In this document: piece after piece, positions 1 through 8,076 of the stretch
How the letters are laid out: every line of letters starts with the position of its first letter
Position numbering within the stretch: the first letter of the stretch is position 1
Assembly (NCBI RefSeq): GCF_019929185.1
Contig: NZ_JAHZPC010000001.1
Coordinates: 124,001-188,000, forward strand
DNA: 64,000 nt
Direction of reading: 5' to 3'
Origin: Streptococcus parasanguinis
GTDB lineage: Bacteria; Bacillota; Bacilli; Lactobacillales; Streptococcaceae
Program-made: the position numbers and the translations under genes
The notes under the pieces: model-generated
The model's database searches: none
Seen by the model: the letters and a program-made list of their open reading frames with translations, nothing else
What the model was told of the DNA's origin: nothing

Positions 1-1
1 G

Positions 2-1486
2 GTGCGCGATATGCGCAATGACCTCTATGCCAAGTTACAGGAGTACTCGCATCGTGAGTATGAGCAAATTGGGGTATCGTCATTGGTCACTCGCTTGACT
101 TCGGACGCATTTGTTTTGATGCAGTTTGCGGATTCTATGTTGAAGATGGGCGTCATCACACCCTTGATGATGGTTTCCAGCGTTCTCTTGATTCTGACAA
201 CCAGTCCTTCTCTAGCATGGATTGTAGCAGTATCTGTACCCTTTCTTGCCGTCGTTGTCTGGTATGTAGCAGTCAAGACACGTCCACTTTCTGAGAAGCA
301 ACAAAAGACCCTTGACCATCTCAATCAGTTTGCGCGTGAAAATTTGACAGGTCTCCGAGTGATTCGTGCCTTTGCCCGCGAAGAATTCCAAGAGGATAAA
401 TTTGCAGCTGAAAATGAAGTCTATGCGGAAAACTCGAATAAATTGTTCAAACTAACTGGTTTGACAGAACCCCTGTTTGTGCAGATCATCATTGCGATGA
501 TTGTAGCGATTGTCTGGTTTGCCTTGGATCCTCTTCATGACGGTAGTTTGAAAATTGGAGATTTGGTTGCCTTTATTGAGTATAGCTTCCACGCGCTCTT
601 ATCTTTCCTCTTTTTAGCCAATCTCTTTACTATGTATCCTCGGACTGCGGTTTCTAGCCGTCGACTCAAGGAAATCATGGACATGCCCATTTCGATTGAT
701 CCGAATGAGAATGGTGTCACAGAGACAGCATCTCGTGGCTATTTGGAATTTGACAATGTCACCTTTGCTTATCCAGGTGAGACGGAGAGTCCAGTTCTTC
801 ACAACATTTCCTTTCAGGCCAAACCTGGTGAAACAATTGCCTTTATCGGCTCGACGGGTTCTGGGAAATCTTCGCTAGTACAGTTAATTCCTCGATTCTA
901 TGATGTCACCCTAGGGAAAATTTTGGTCGATGGTGTGGATGTTCGCGACTACAATCTGAAAGCCCTTCGCCAAAAGATTGGTTTTATTCCACAAAAGGCC
1001 TTGCTCTTTACAGGAACCATTGCTGAAAACCTTCGTTATGGGAAAGAAGATGCATCTGTCGAAGAATTAGAACAAGCGGCTGATATTTCCCAAGCCAAGG
1101 AATTTATCGACAGCCGTGAGGAACGCTTCGACACGCATTTAGCAGAAGGTGGTAGCAACCTTTCGGGTGGTCAAAAACAACGCTTATCCATCGCTCGTGC
1201 TGTTGTCAAAGATCCAGATGTCTTTATTTTTGATGATTCCTTCTCTGCCCTAGACTACAAGACGGATGCCACTTTGCGGAAGCGTCTCAAAGAAGTTACA
1301 GGAGATGCGACCGTCTTGATCGTAGCGCAACGTGTGGGAACCATTATGGATGCGGATCAAATTATTGTCTTGGACCAAGGGGAGATCGTCGGTCGAGGAA
1401 CCCACGATGAATTGATGAAAAGCAATGAGATCTATCGTGAAATTGCCAATTCGCAGCTCGATAGTCCATCATTAACAGAGGAATAG
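2..1486 (+). CDS. ABC exporter half-transporter, subunit 1 (5'-truncated by window edge)
   Basis: Permease plus ATPase of a heterodimeric multidrug-type ABC exporter (LmrCD/BmrCD/PatAB class). The first visible codon is internal: about 80-90 residues with the first membrane helices lie outside the window. The visible part has remaining transmembrane helices (about residues 45-90 and 160-215), then the nucleotide-binding domain: Walker A GSTGSGKSS near residue 282, signature LSGGQ near 390, and Walker B ending in FIFDD. The catalytic Glu after Walker B is therefore Asp, as in the degenerate site of heterodimeric exporters. The partner gene starts 13 bases after the stop, so both should be one transcript. 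Substrate cannot be told from sequence; a drug or lipid is the family expectation. Confidence 0.93.
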   Translation: MRDMRNDLYAKLQEYSHREYEQIGVSSLVTRLTSDAFVLMQFADSMLKMGVITPLMMVSSVLLILTTSPSLAWIVAVSVPFLAVVVWYVAVKTRPLSEKQQKTLDHLNQFARENLTGLRVIRAFAREEFQEDKFAAENEVYAENSNKLFKLTGLTEPLFVQIIIAMIVAIVWFALDPLHDGSLKIGDLVAFIEYSFHALLSFLFLANLFTMYPRTAVSSRRLKEIMDMPISIDPNENGVTETASRGYLEFDNVTFAYPGETESPVLHNISFQAKPGETIAFIGSTGSGKSSLVQLIPRFYDVTLGKILVDGVDVRDYNLKALRQKIGFIPQKALLFTGTIAENLRYGKEDASVEELEQAADISQAKEFIDSREERFDTHLAEGGSNLSGGQKQRLSIARAVVKDPDVFIFDDSFSALDYKTDATLRKRLKEVTGDATVLIVAQRVGTIMDADQIIVLDQGEIVGRGTHDELMKSNEIYREIANSQLDSPSLTEE

Positions 1487-1499
1487 AAAGGAGAAGCAG

Positions 1500-3278
1500 A
1501 TGAAACAAGAACAAAACAGTTTTTCTAGACTATGGACTTACTTGAGAGCCTATCGCTTGGAAGTTTGCTTGTCCATTTTCTTAAAAATCCTGAGTGTCGT
1601 CATGAGTGTTATCGAACCCTTTGTTTTGGGGCTTGCCATTACGGAGTTGACAAAAAATCTCATGGATATGGCAAAAGGTCTTGCGGGAGCTGGTCTTAAT
1701 ACCTCCTATATCGCGATCATTATGACGCTCTATCTATTCCGTGGGGTCCTCTATGAGTTGGGATCTTATTATTCCAACTATTTCATGACCAATGCTGTTC
1801 AAAAGACCGTTCAGGACATGCGAAATGATTTGTCTCATAAAATCAACCACATTCCTGTTTCTTATTTTGACCGGCATCAGTTCGGAGATTTGCTGGGACG
1901 TTTTACTAGTGATGTCGAAACCGTCTCGAATGCCTTGCAACAGTCCTTCTTACAAATTGTTAACGCGATCTTTACCTTGCTTTTTGTCATCAGCATGGTA
2001 TTATACTTAAACATCCAACTGGGGCTAGTGGTCATTTTGTCCATTCCGATCACTTATTTCAGTGCTCGATTTATCATGAAAAAATCTCAGCCTTACTTTA
2101 AAGAGCAGGCAGATGTTTTGGGGGCAATGAACGGCTTTGTGCAAGAAAATTTAACAGGCTTTAACGTCCTTAAGCTCTACGTTCGGGAAAAATCTTCTCA
2201 GGAAGAATTTCATGATATTACCCATCACCTTCAAAAAGTAGGGTTCAAGGCTAATTTCATTTCTGGCTTAATGATGCCGATTTTAAATGGGATTTCAGAT
2301 TTGACTTATCTCATTATCGCTTTGTTTGGTGGCTTGCAAGTGATAGCAGGTCGTTTGACTGTCGGGAATATGCAGGCCTTCGTTCAATATGTTTGGCAGA
2401 TCAACCAACCGATTCAAAACTTGACCCAATTGGCAGGTCAGCTACAAAGTGCTAAGTCGTCTCTAGACCGGATTTTCCAAGTCATGGATGAGCCAGATGA
2501 AGTAGCAGATGTGACAGAAACCCTCTCTGGAGATTTGACAGGGCAAGTCAGCTTTAAAAACGTGGATTTCCAATATGTAGCGGACAAACCCTTGATTCGT
2601 GATTTCAACCTAGAAGTCAAACCAGGTGAAATGGTGGCCATTGTCGGACCAACCGGAGCAGGGAAAACAACCCTGATTAATTTGCTGATGCGCTTTTACG
2701 ATGTGACTGCAGGATCGATTACGGTGGATGGTCATGATATTCGTCATCTATCTCGCCAAGATTACCGCAAGCAATTTGGAATGGTGCTTCAGGATGCTTG
2801 GTTATATGAAGGAACCATTAAAGAAAACCTTCGCTTTGGTAATCTCGAGGCAACGGATGAAGAAATTGTGGAAGCTGCAAAGGCAGCCAATGTCGATCAC
2901 TTTATCCGGACACTCCCTGGTGGTTACAATATGGAAATGAACCAGGAGTCTAGCAATATTTCTCTAGGGCAAAAGCAACTCCTAACCATTGCGCGTGCGC
3001 TCCTAGCGGATCCTAAAATCTTGATTTTGGATGAAGCGACGTCTTCTGTCGATACGCGTTTAGAGCTCTTGATTCAAAAAGCGATGAAGAATTTGATGAA
3101 AGGCCGGACTAGCTTTGTTATTGCTCACCGCCTGTCTACCATTCAAGAAGCAGATAAAATCCTTGTCCTCAAAGATGGCCAAATCATCGAGCAAGGAAAT
3201 CACCAATCCTTGTTAGCAGATAAAGGATTCTACTATGAGCTCTACAATAGCCAATTTTCAAATAAAAAAGCGGAATAA
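1500..3278 (+). CDS. ABC exporter half-transporter, subunit 2
   Basis: Full-length 592-residue half-transporter: six-helix membrane domain in the first about 310 residues, then an ATPase with Walker A GPTGAGKTT (about 382) and Walker B ILILDEATSSVD with the catalytic Glu present. The signature is ISLGQ instead of LSGGQ. This is complementary to subunit 1, which has a good signature but an Asp for the Glu, so one competent and one degenerate ATP site are expected in the heterodimer. Start ATG at 1500 follows GAAAGGAGAAGCAG. A stem-loop with T-run follows the stop. Likely plasma-membrane efflux; close to the multidrug families but not assignable to patA/patB by eye. Confidence 0.93.
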   Translation: MKQEQNSFSRLWTYLRAYRLEVCLSIFLKILSVVMSVIEPFVLGLAITELTKNLMDMAKGLAGAGLNTSYIAIIMTLYLFRGVLYELGSYYSNYFMTNAVQKTVQDMRNDLSHKINHIPVSYFDRHQFGDLLGRFTSDVETVSNALQQSFLQIVNAIFTLLFVISMVLYLNIQLGLVVILSIPITYFSARFIMKKSQPYFKEQADVLGAMNGFVQENLTGFNVLKLYVREKSSQEEFHDITHHLQKVGFKANFISGLMMPILNGISDLTYLIIALFGGLQVIAGRLTVGNMQAFVQYVWQINQPIQNLTQLAGQLQSAKSSLDRIFQVMDEPDEVADVTETLSGDLTGQVSFKNVDFQYVADKPLIRDFNLEVKPGEMVAIVGPTGAGKTTLINLLMRFYDVTAGSITVDGHDIRHLSRQDYRKQFGMVLQDAWLYEGTIKENLRFGNLEATDEEIVEAAKAANVDHFIRTLPGGYNMEMNQESSNISLGQKQLLTIARALLADPKILILDEATSSVDTRLELLIQKAMKNLMKGRTSFVIAHRLSTIQEADKILVLKDGQIIEQGNHQSLLADKGFYYELYNSQFSNKKAE

Positions 3279-3291
3279 GCTTGTGTCATCG

Positions 3292-3327
3292 AAAGAGGTT
3301 TGAGAAAGCATTCTCAGCCTCTTTTTT
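3292..3327 (+). terminator. Rho-independent terminator after the ABC exporter pair
   Basis: Inverted repeat GAGG..TGAGAA / TTCTCA.CCTC with a four-base loop, followed by six T. It lies 13 bases after the exporter stop codon. Confidence 0.85.
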
Positions 3328-3408
3328 CTTACTCACTTTTATTACTACATAAAAAGGTTAACATTTCTGCAACAAATTGATACAGAATATTCACACAATT
3401 CACCTTGT

Positions 3409-3438
3409 TTGTCATGATAATTTTTATTAGGATAGAAT
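3409..3438 (+). promoter_or_regulatory. Predicted sigma-A promoter for the secreted beta-helix gene
   Basis: -35 TTGTCA (3409-3414), 18-base spacer, -10 TAGAAT (3433-3438), then an AAGGAG ribosome binding site at 3454-3459. Assigned by motif only. Confidence 0.5.
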
Positions 3439-3468
3439 CGTTGTAAAAAATAAAAGGAGAAATGTGTG

Positions 3469-5496
3469 ATGAATCATTTAAACAAAGATATCATTTTTGG
3501 CATTCGTAAGTCTAAGCTTGGAGTCTTTTCTGTCGTGATTGCGATCATGGGGGCTTGTTTTTTAACTGGACAATCTGTGGCAGCTGATCAAGCTGGAGAG
3601 CAGGCCCAAGTCCAAACACAAGGGCAAGAAGCGACAACCTCTGATCCCGCAAGCTCTCAAGTAGATACCAGCCAATATGGAGCATCTATGCCTTACATCC
3701 GTTATGAGGCAGACAAAGGGAACCTCCTTGGAAAGGCAGAGGTAGAGCAGTCTCAAGATAGTCACTCAACAGCTATTGAAGCTTCTGATCAGACTTATGT
3801 CGCTTTAAAAGAAAAAGGAGATGGTGTTTCCTTTAAGGTCAATGAACCAGCCAATGCCTTAACTGTACGCTATACAGTACCAGATGGTGCCAGTGGACAA
3901 CTTGATGTACAGGTGAATGGTCACAGTGTTCAACAATTGGATCTTTCATCTACGTCTAACTGGCAGTACTTGAATGACAAAGGTGTACACGATAGTTCCC
4001 AGGCGGATACACTCGCTCGGTTCCAATTTGATGAAGTACACAGCCTACTTCCAGGAGTTCAGCTTCAAAAAGGAGATGTGGTTTCACTGGTGAAAAACAA
4101 GTCAGACGACGTCCATTATGGCCTTGACTTTGTGGAATTCGAGCAAGCTCCAGACCCGATTGCTCAAGGGGACAATGCTATCAATATTGTTTCTAAAGGA
4201 GCTACGCCAAACGACGATACTGATGACAACAAGGCCCTCTATGATGCGATTTATGAAGCTAAACAAACCGGAAAGAATGTCTATATCCCAGCTGGGCGAT
4301 TTAATCTCAATCGAAAAGTCGGTATCGATGCTTCTGATATGAAGATTTCAGGGGCTGGTATCTGGCATACCCAACTGCATTTTACTAGTGACCAAGCTGG
4401 TGGCGGTGGATTTGACTTCCTTCACCAAGACAACCATGTTGAATTTAGCGATGTCTATCTGTCCTCCAACCTTCGTTCACGCTATGGTGAAAATGCTCAG
4501 TACAAGGCCATTTCTGGAACGCCAGGGAAGAACTCTCATATTCACGATATTTGGGCCGAACATTTTGAAGTCGGCATGTGGATTGGCGATTATGCTGGAA
4601 AAAATGATATGAAGTACACAGATGGTCTAGTAGTAGAAAATGTCCGTTTGCGCAATAACCTGGCTGACGGAGTCAACTTTGCCCAAGGGACTAAGAATTC
4701 GATTGTCCGCAATTCTAGTATCCGTGGGAATGGAGATGACGGACTAGCCAGCTGGTCAAGTATTGCGGATGGAACAGAATCAGCAGTAGCAGAAAACAAT
4801 AAATTCTTGCACAATACGATTGAACTTGGTTGGCGTGCTGGTGGTGTTGGGATCTTTGGTGGAAAAGGCCATGAGATCGCCTACAATCGGATTAAAGACA
4901 ATATCGGTGATGCCGGAATTCGCTTGACGACTGTCTTTAAAGGCCATAACTTTGATCTGAATGAAGAAGGAATTCGGGTTCACCACAATCTCTTGGAGCG
5001 TACAGGAACGAAGAGTGATATCTACAACAAGCATCGTGGATCGATTGATGTTGAAACGCGCTATGGAGATATTAAAAATATCACCATTGAGGACAATGTA
5101 TTTGTAGCGCCATTTGATACAGGTGTGACCGATCACCTCAATCCAAACGGTGGCATCCTAAACCATGTCGAAGTCAGGAACAATCAAACCATGAGTCAAC
5201 TCTCTCGTCCAGCTCAAGCAGGATTATCTGCTCCTGCTTCAAAATCAGTTGGACAAGCCTTGAAAGTGAAAGAAGAACCACTTCAAGTAAGTGCCGTGAA
5301 AGTCCCCCATCAACCATCGAAAGTTCAACCGTCTAAAAAACAAACCGGTCTGAATCTTAAACAAGCAAAGACAGTCACTAAAACAGTCAAACCTAACTAT
5401 GTCTTAAAAGCAACAAATTCCAAGCAAAAGAGCTTTTTGAAAGCTCCGAGTGCTTTATTCCTTTATCGGATGATGGGGTTAAGTCAAACAGTTTAA
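3469..5496 (+). CDS. Secreted right-handed beta-helix protein, probable alpha-glucan hydrolase (GH87-like)
   Basis: 675 residues. Start ATG 3469 chosen (9 bases after AAGGAG) over the adjacent GTG at 3466. The N-terminus has a YSIRK-like signal (GIRKSKLGVFSVV) with a hydrophobic stretch and likely cleavage near SVAA-D. Residues about 60-220 look like a beta-sandwich carbohydrate-binding module beginning at an RYEAD segment. Residues about 240-575 form a parallel beta-helix: a GATPNDDTDDNKAL entry motif (pectate-lyase/GH87 style), a GAGIWHTQL coil, and an NGDDGLASWSS segment with candidate catalytic Asp residues. The roughly 100-residue tail is Lys/Pro-rich with no LPXTG motif, so the protein is probably released or held by charge. 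In oral streptococci alpha-1,3-glucan (mutan) of plaque is a plausible substrate; this is inference, and another beta-helix hydrolase or lyase is possible. Confidence 0.7.
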   Translation: MNHLNKDIIFGIRKSKLGVFSVVIAIMGACFLTGQSVAADQAGEQAQVQTQGQEATTSDPASSQVDTSQYGASMPYIRYEADKGNLLGKAEVEQSQDSHSTAIEASDQTYVALKEKGDGVSFKVNEPANALTVRYTVPDGASGQLDVQVNGHSVQQLDLSSTSNWQYLNDKGVHDSSQADTLARFQFDEVHSLLPGVQLQKGDVVSLVKNKSDDVHYGLDFVEFEQAPDPIAQGDNAINIVSKGATPNDDTDDNKALYDAIYEAKQTGKNVYIPAGRFNLNRKVGIDASDMKISGAGIWHTQLHFTSDQAGGGGFDFLHQDNHVEFSDVYLSSNLRSRYGENAQYKAISGTPGKNSHIHDIWAEHFEVGMWIGDYAGKNDMKYTDGLVVENVRLRNNLADGVNFAQGTKNSIVRNSSIRGNGDDGLASWSSIADGTESAVAENNKFLHNTIELGWRAGGVGIFGGKGHEIAYNRIKDNIGDAGIRLTTVFKGHNFDLNEEGIRVHHNLLERTGTKSDIYNKHRGSIDVETRYGDIKNITIEDNVFVAPFDTGVTDHLNPNGGILNHVEVRNNQTMSQLSRPAQAGLSAPASKSVGQALKVKEEPLQVSAVKVPHQPSKVQPSKKQTGLNLKQAKTVTKTVKPNYVLKATNSKQKSFLKAPSALFLYRMMGLSQTV

Positions 5497-5505
5497 GAAG
5501 GATGG

Positions 5506-5534
5506 AAATCCTGGATATAATTCCAGGATTTTTT
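5506..5534 (+). terminator. Rho-independent terminator
   Basis: AAATCCTGG / CCAGGATTT stem followed by TTTT just after the beta-helix gene. The same AAATCCTG stem recurs in the terminators at 6943 and 8651. Confidence 0.85.
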
Positions 5535-5553
5535 GCTTGCTGCTAGACTTTCA

Positions 5554-5582
5554 TTGACAGTGAGGAGGCATATCGGTATACT
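5554..5582 (+). promoter_or_regulatory. Strong predicted promoter for the GNAT gene
   Basis: TTGACA (5554-5559), 17-base spacer, TATACT (5577-5582). A TATAAT follows four bases later, so two overlapping -10 choices exist. Confidence 0.7.
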
Positions 5583-5611
5583 AGGTATAATCTAATGAGG
5601 AGGCCTCCATG

Positions 5612-6139
5612 ATGATTCGACCCGTTCAGCTCAGCGATGCAGCAGCTATCCGAGCGATTTACCAACCTTATGTAACAGAGACAGCCATTACCTTTGAGGT
5701 TGATGTACCGACTGTCCAGGAGTTTGAAAGCCGCATCACAAAAACGCTGACCCAATTTCCTTATTTGGTCGCAGAAGTGGATGGGAAAGTTGTGGGGTAT
5801 GCCTATGCCTCGACCTATTATGCACGCGCTGCCTATGATTGGACCACTGAATTGTCTATTTATGTAGCAAAAGAAGCGCGTGGACAAGGGATTGGATCAG
5901 CCCTTTATAATGCCTTAGAAGAAGAGTTACAAGCACGAGGTTACTTACGTTTTCTGGCCTGCATTGCAGTCCCTAACGAAGCCAGCATCTCCATGCATGA
6001 AAAGCGGGGCTATGTTCAAGTCGCTCATTTCCCAAAGATTGGCTATAAGTTCAACAAATGGCACGATATCTTATGGATGCAAAAGACAATCGAAGGGCCG
6101 GTAACACTCTTGAAATGTGAGGAAGAAGATGAAGATTGA
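5612..6139 (+). CDS. GNAT N-acetyltransferase, phosphinothricin acetyltransferase-like
   Basis: 175 residues. ATG 5612 lies 8 bases from AGGAGG; the ATG at 5609 is also possible. The sequence opens MIRPVQLSDAAAIRAIY and contains TFE, ELSIYVAKEARGQGIGSAL (acetyl-CoA-binding motif A with R/Q-G-x-G-S) and NEASISMHEKRGY, the standard pattern of the PAT/MnaT branch of GNAT enzymes that acetylate amino groups of small molecules such as phosphinothricin or methionine analogues. Predicted cytoplasmic, monodomain and full length. Its 3' end overlaps the broken alkD reading frame by 11 bases, so the two were translationally coupled. Physiological substrate unknown. Confidence 0.88.
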   Translation: MIRPVQLSDAAAIRAIYQPYVTETAITFEVDVPTVQEFESRITKTLTQFPYLVAEVDGKVVGYAYASTYYARAAYDWTTELSIYVAKEARGQGIGSALYNALEEELQARGYLRFLACIAVPNEASISMHEKRGYVQVAHFPKIGYKFNKWHDILWMQKTIEGPVTLLKCEEEDED

Positions 6140-6788
6140 AGACTTAATTCCCATTTTAGATGCAGCAACAGTTCCTGAAAAAGTCCCAGCAATGGAAGCT
6201 TATATGAAAAATAAATTCAGCTTTCTTGGCGTTCAAAAACCAATTCTCAAAAAAATTGAAAGAGATTTTTTTAAGCCTTTCATAAAGGATCCAATTGGTT
6301 GGGCTTTTGTGGAAGAGTGTTGGTAGCAACCGTACCGTGAGTTCCAATATATTGCTATGGATTATCTGGATAAAAAGAAGAAGGAACTTAGACCTGAAGA
6401 TTTTCCAAAGCTAAAGGAATTGGCTCAAACCAAATCATGGTGGGACAGTATAGATCAATTGGACCTTATCATCGGAGAGATTACTTTTCACTATCCAGAA
6501 ACCAAGCAGGTTATGCTGGATTGGAGTAAGGATCAGGACTTTTGGTTGAGGCGGATTGCCATTGATCACCAGCTTATGAGGAAAGAAAAAACAGATATGG
6601 ATTTGTTAGAAAAAGTGATCCTCAATAATCTAGGTCAAAGCGAGTTCTTTATAAATAAGGCAATCGGCTGGAGTTTACGCAATTATTCCAAGGTTAATCC
6701 GGATTGGGTAGGGGCCTTTATCGACCACTATCGAGATCAATTGTCACCTTTAAGCATTCGGGAAGGAAGCAAGTACTTACCTTCTTGA
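6129..6788 (+). pseudogene. alkD-like DNA alkylation repair protein, interrupted by one in-frame stop
   Basis: Two open segments in the same frame (6129-6323 and 6327-6788) read as one HEAT-repeat DNA glycosylase of the AlkD family (about 219 residues if joined). They are separated only by TAG at 6324-6326. The junction reads ..VEECW-stop-QPYREFQYIAMDYL.., matching the family's W-x-x-P-x-R-E-F-Q pattern, so a single substitution (from CAG, GAG or AAG) explains it; there is no frameshift. The downstream part keeps KSWWDSID and the LRRIAIDHQL helix. Start ATG 6129 follows GAGGAAG and overlaps the GNAT gene. Either a recent pseudogene, a readthrough case, or a sequencing error; intact alkD excises N3- and N7-alkylpurines. 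Confidence 0.85.
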
Positions 6789-6814
6789 CAGTTTGTGGAT
6801 GTTCATGGTAAACT
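6785..6814 (+). promoter_or_regulatory. Predicted promoter of the structured small RNA
   Basis: TTGACA (6785-6790), 18-base spacer, TAAACT (6809-6814). It starts inside the last codons of the alkD remnant and points at a 150-base non-coding structured stretch. Confidence 0.55.
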
Positions 6815-6820
6815 AGATTT

Positions 6821-6972
6821 ATGCGATGAGTCGATTGGCTCCTTTGGAGTCTTTTGCGCTGAGGAGGTCTACATTCAATTGTAACGCAGGAGCGGACCTT
6901 GAACAGTTGTGTGAACCTGCTGTTCTCACCGAAAGGTGCCTCAAATCCTGGTCTTCGGATCAGGATTTTTTT
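6821..6972 (+). ncRNA. Structured small RNA of about 150 nt with its own promoter and terminator
   Basis: No convincing reading frame. Several stems can be drawn: GGCTCC-TTT-GGAGTC, AGGTC..GACCT, GAACAG..CTGTTC, CACC-GAAA-GGTG (GNRA-type loop), and a final AAATCCTG..CAGGATTT stem with seven T. A promoter lies directly upstream, and a separate promoter for the next gene lies downstream of the terminator, so this looks like a free-standing RNA, not a leader. It does not match tmRNA, RNase P or SRP RNA signatures. Candidates are the lactic-acid-bacterial asd RNA motif (asd is three genes downstream) or a 6S-type RNA. Neither is shown here. Confidence 0.6.
6943..6972 (+). terminator. Rho-independent terminator of the small RNA
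   Basis: AAATCCTG / CAGGATTT stem around GTCTTCGGAT, followed by seven T. Confidence 0.85.
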
Positions 6973-7007
6973 GTGTCTTCAAAGAACTGAAAACTATTAT
7001 AATACAG

Positions 7008-7036
7008 TTGCTACAAAGTTATGTTGGTGTTATAAT
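7008..7036 (+). promoter_or_regulatory. Predicted promoter of the DUF3137-LemA operon
   Basis: TTGCTA (7008-7013), 17-base spacer, TATAAT (7031-7036). AAAGGAG follows at about 7059-7065. Confidence 0.65.
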
Positions 7037-7074
7037 ATAGTAAAGTGCCTTGTGTCAGAAAGGAGTGGAGTTGA

Positions 7075-8076
7075 TTGGGAGATTTCTATCATTCTAATGA
7101 TTCAGCATCTACAGACTATTCGCAGAAAATTGAAGAGCTTGAAAACTCCAAACAATTTCAGGATGCCATCGGATTGATCCGAGAACAGATGAAGAACAAT
7201 CTTCAGTGGAATGTTTTGCGATCTTTTGGTATTATTTGCGCCATACTGTCTCTCATTTTATTGCGTTTTGCAGCTATTCCTTTGATCCTTTTAGTGGTTG
7301 GTTTGTATTATTGGCCACAATATAAAAAAAGAAAAACCTTGTTTGGGGATCGAATTCGTTCGAACGATGAAATCTATCTTGATGATATCTTGTCGCCTGT
7401 ATTAAAGGAAGTTTTTCCTAAGGCTTCGATCAAAGAGGACGGTTCCATCCCTTCTGAAGCTCTCTCGCATTTATGTCCTCGGTCGACTGATTTTCTGTGT
7501 TTCAAAGAGCTATCATTTCATGATGACAAAGAGCTGACGGTGTCAAATCTCTATGCCCATCATACAGAGACTCGTTACCGGACATCTAATGGTCATACGA
7601 GGACGGAACATGTGGAAGTTACAGATTTCCTTGGACAAGTGTTCTCTTTATGTCTACCGATCAATTTCTCGGGTCATCTTCGGGTGGTTCCGACCAAGAA
7701 ATCCTTTCTTTTTAAGAGGGAGGTGAATGGGGTTTATCCTGGAGCCAGAGGGGATGAAGTGCAGATTGAAACCGAGGATATTCGCAATAACGAAAATTAC
7801 AATATCTACTGCACGGATGAATTGTCTGCCCGTAAATTTCTCACCCCTAAGATGTTGGAATGGTTTGATCGACAAATTTCTCAAAATGCCATGTGTGTTT
7901 TTTTGAAAGACAAGAAACTATTTATTTCTTTGTATACCGATCGCTATATCTTTCCGACGCCCCAAAAACCAGAAGATATTGATCAACTATCTTTGGTATC
8001 TGAATATCATAAATTATGCAGAGAACTAGCTTTAATTAAAGAAATAACAGCAATTTTTGAAGGAGAAGCATCATGA
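7075..8076 (+). CDS. DUF3137 family membrane protein
   Basis: 333 residues. The start is TTG at 7075, 9 bases after AAGGAG; no ATG lies nearby in frame. Residues about 1-45 are hydrophilic and helical. A hydrophobic double segment at about 48-80 (ILSLILLRFAAIPLILLVVGLYY) should place it in the membrane. A soluble domain of about 230 residues follows, with the DUF3137 look (FCFKELSFH; YRTSNGHTRTEHVEVTDFLGQVF; a late FLTPKMLEWFDRQ helix). The stop overlaps the ATG of the LemA gene (ATGA), so they are translationally coupled; DUF3137 and LemA genes are paired in many Firmicutes. Molecular function unknown. Confidence 0.85.
   Translation: MGDFYHSNDSASTDYSQKIEELENSKQFQDAIGLIREQMKNNLQWNVLRSFGIICAILSLILLRFAAIPLILLVVGLYYWPQYKKRKTLFGDRIRSNDEIYLDDILSPVLKEVFPKASIKEDGSIPSEALSHLCPRSTDFLCFKELSFHDDKELTVSNLYAHHTETRYRTSNGHTRTEHVEVTDFLGQVFSLCLPINFSGHLRVVPTKKSFLFKREVNGVYPGARGDEVQIETEDIRNNENYNIYCTDELSARKFLTPKMLEWFDRQISQNAMCVFLKDKKLFISLYTDRYIFPTPQKPEDIDQLSLVSEYHKLCRELALIKEITAIFEGEAS

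Noticed and set aside
2-3278. Naming the exporter patA/patB
   Set aside because: Motifs fit the whole heterodimeric multidrug class; nothing visible singles out PatAB.
6821-6972. Riboswitch controlling the DUF3137-LemA operon
   Set aside because: No known riboswitch core was recognised, and a separate promoter follows the terminator.
6821-6972. tmRNA, RNase P RNA or SRP RNA
   Set aside because: None of their conserved core sequences is present.
6899-7177. Open frame of 92 codons across the small RNA
   Set aside because: It runs through the RNA stems and terminator, has no family match, and overlaps the DUF3137 start in another frame.
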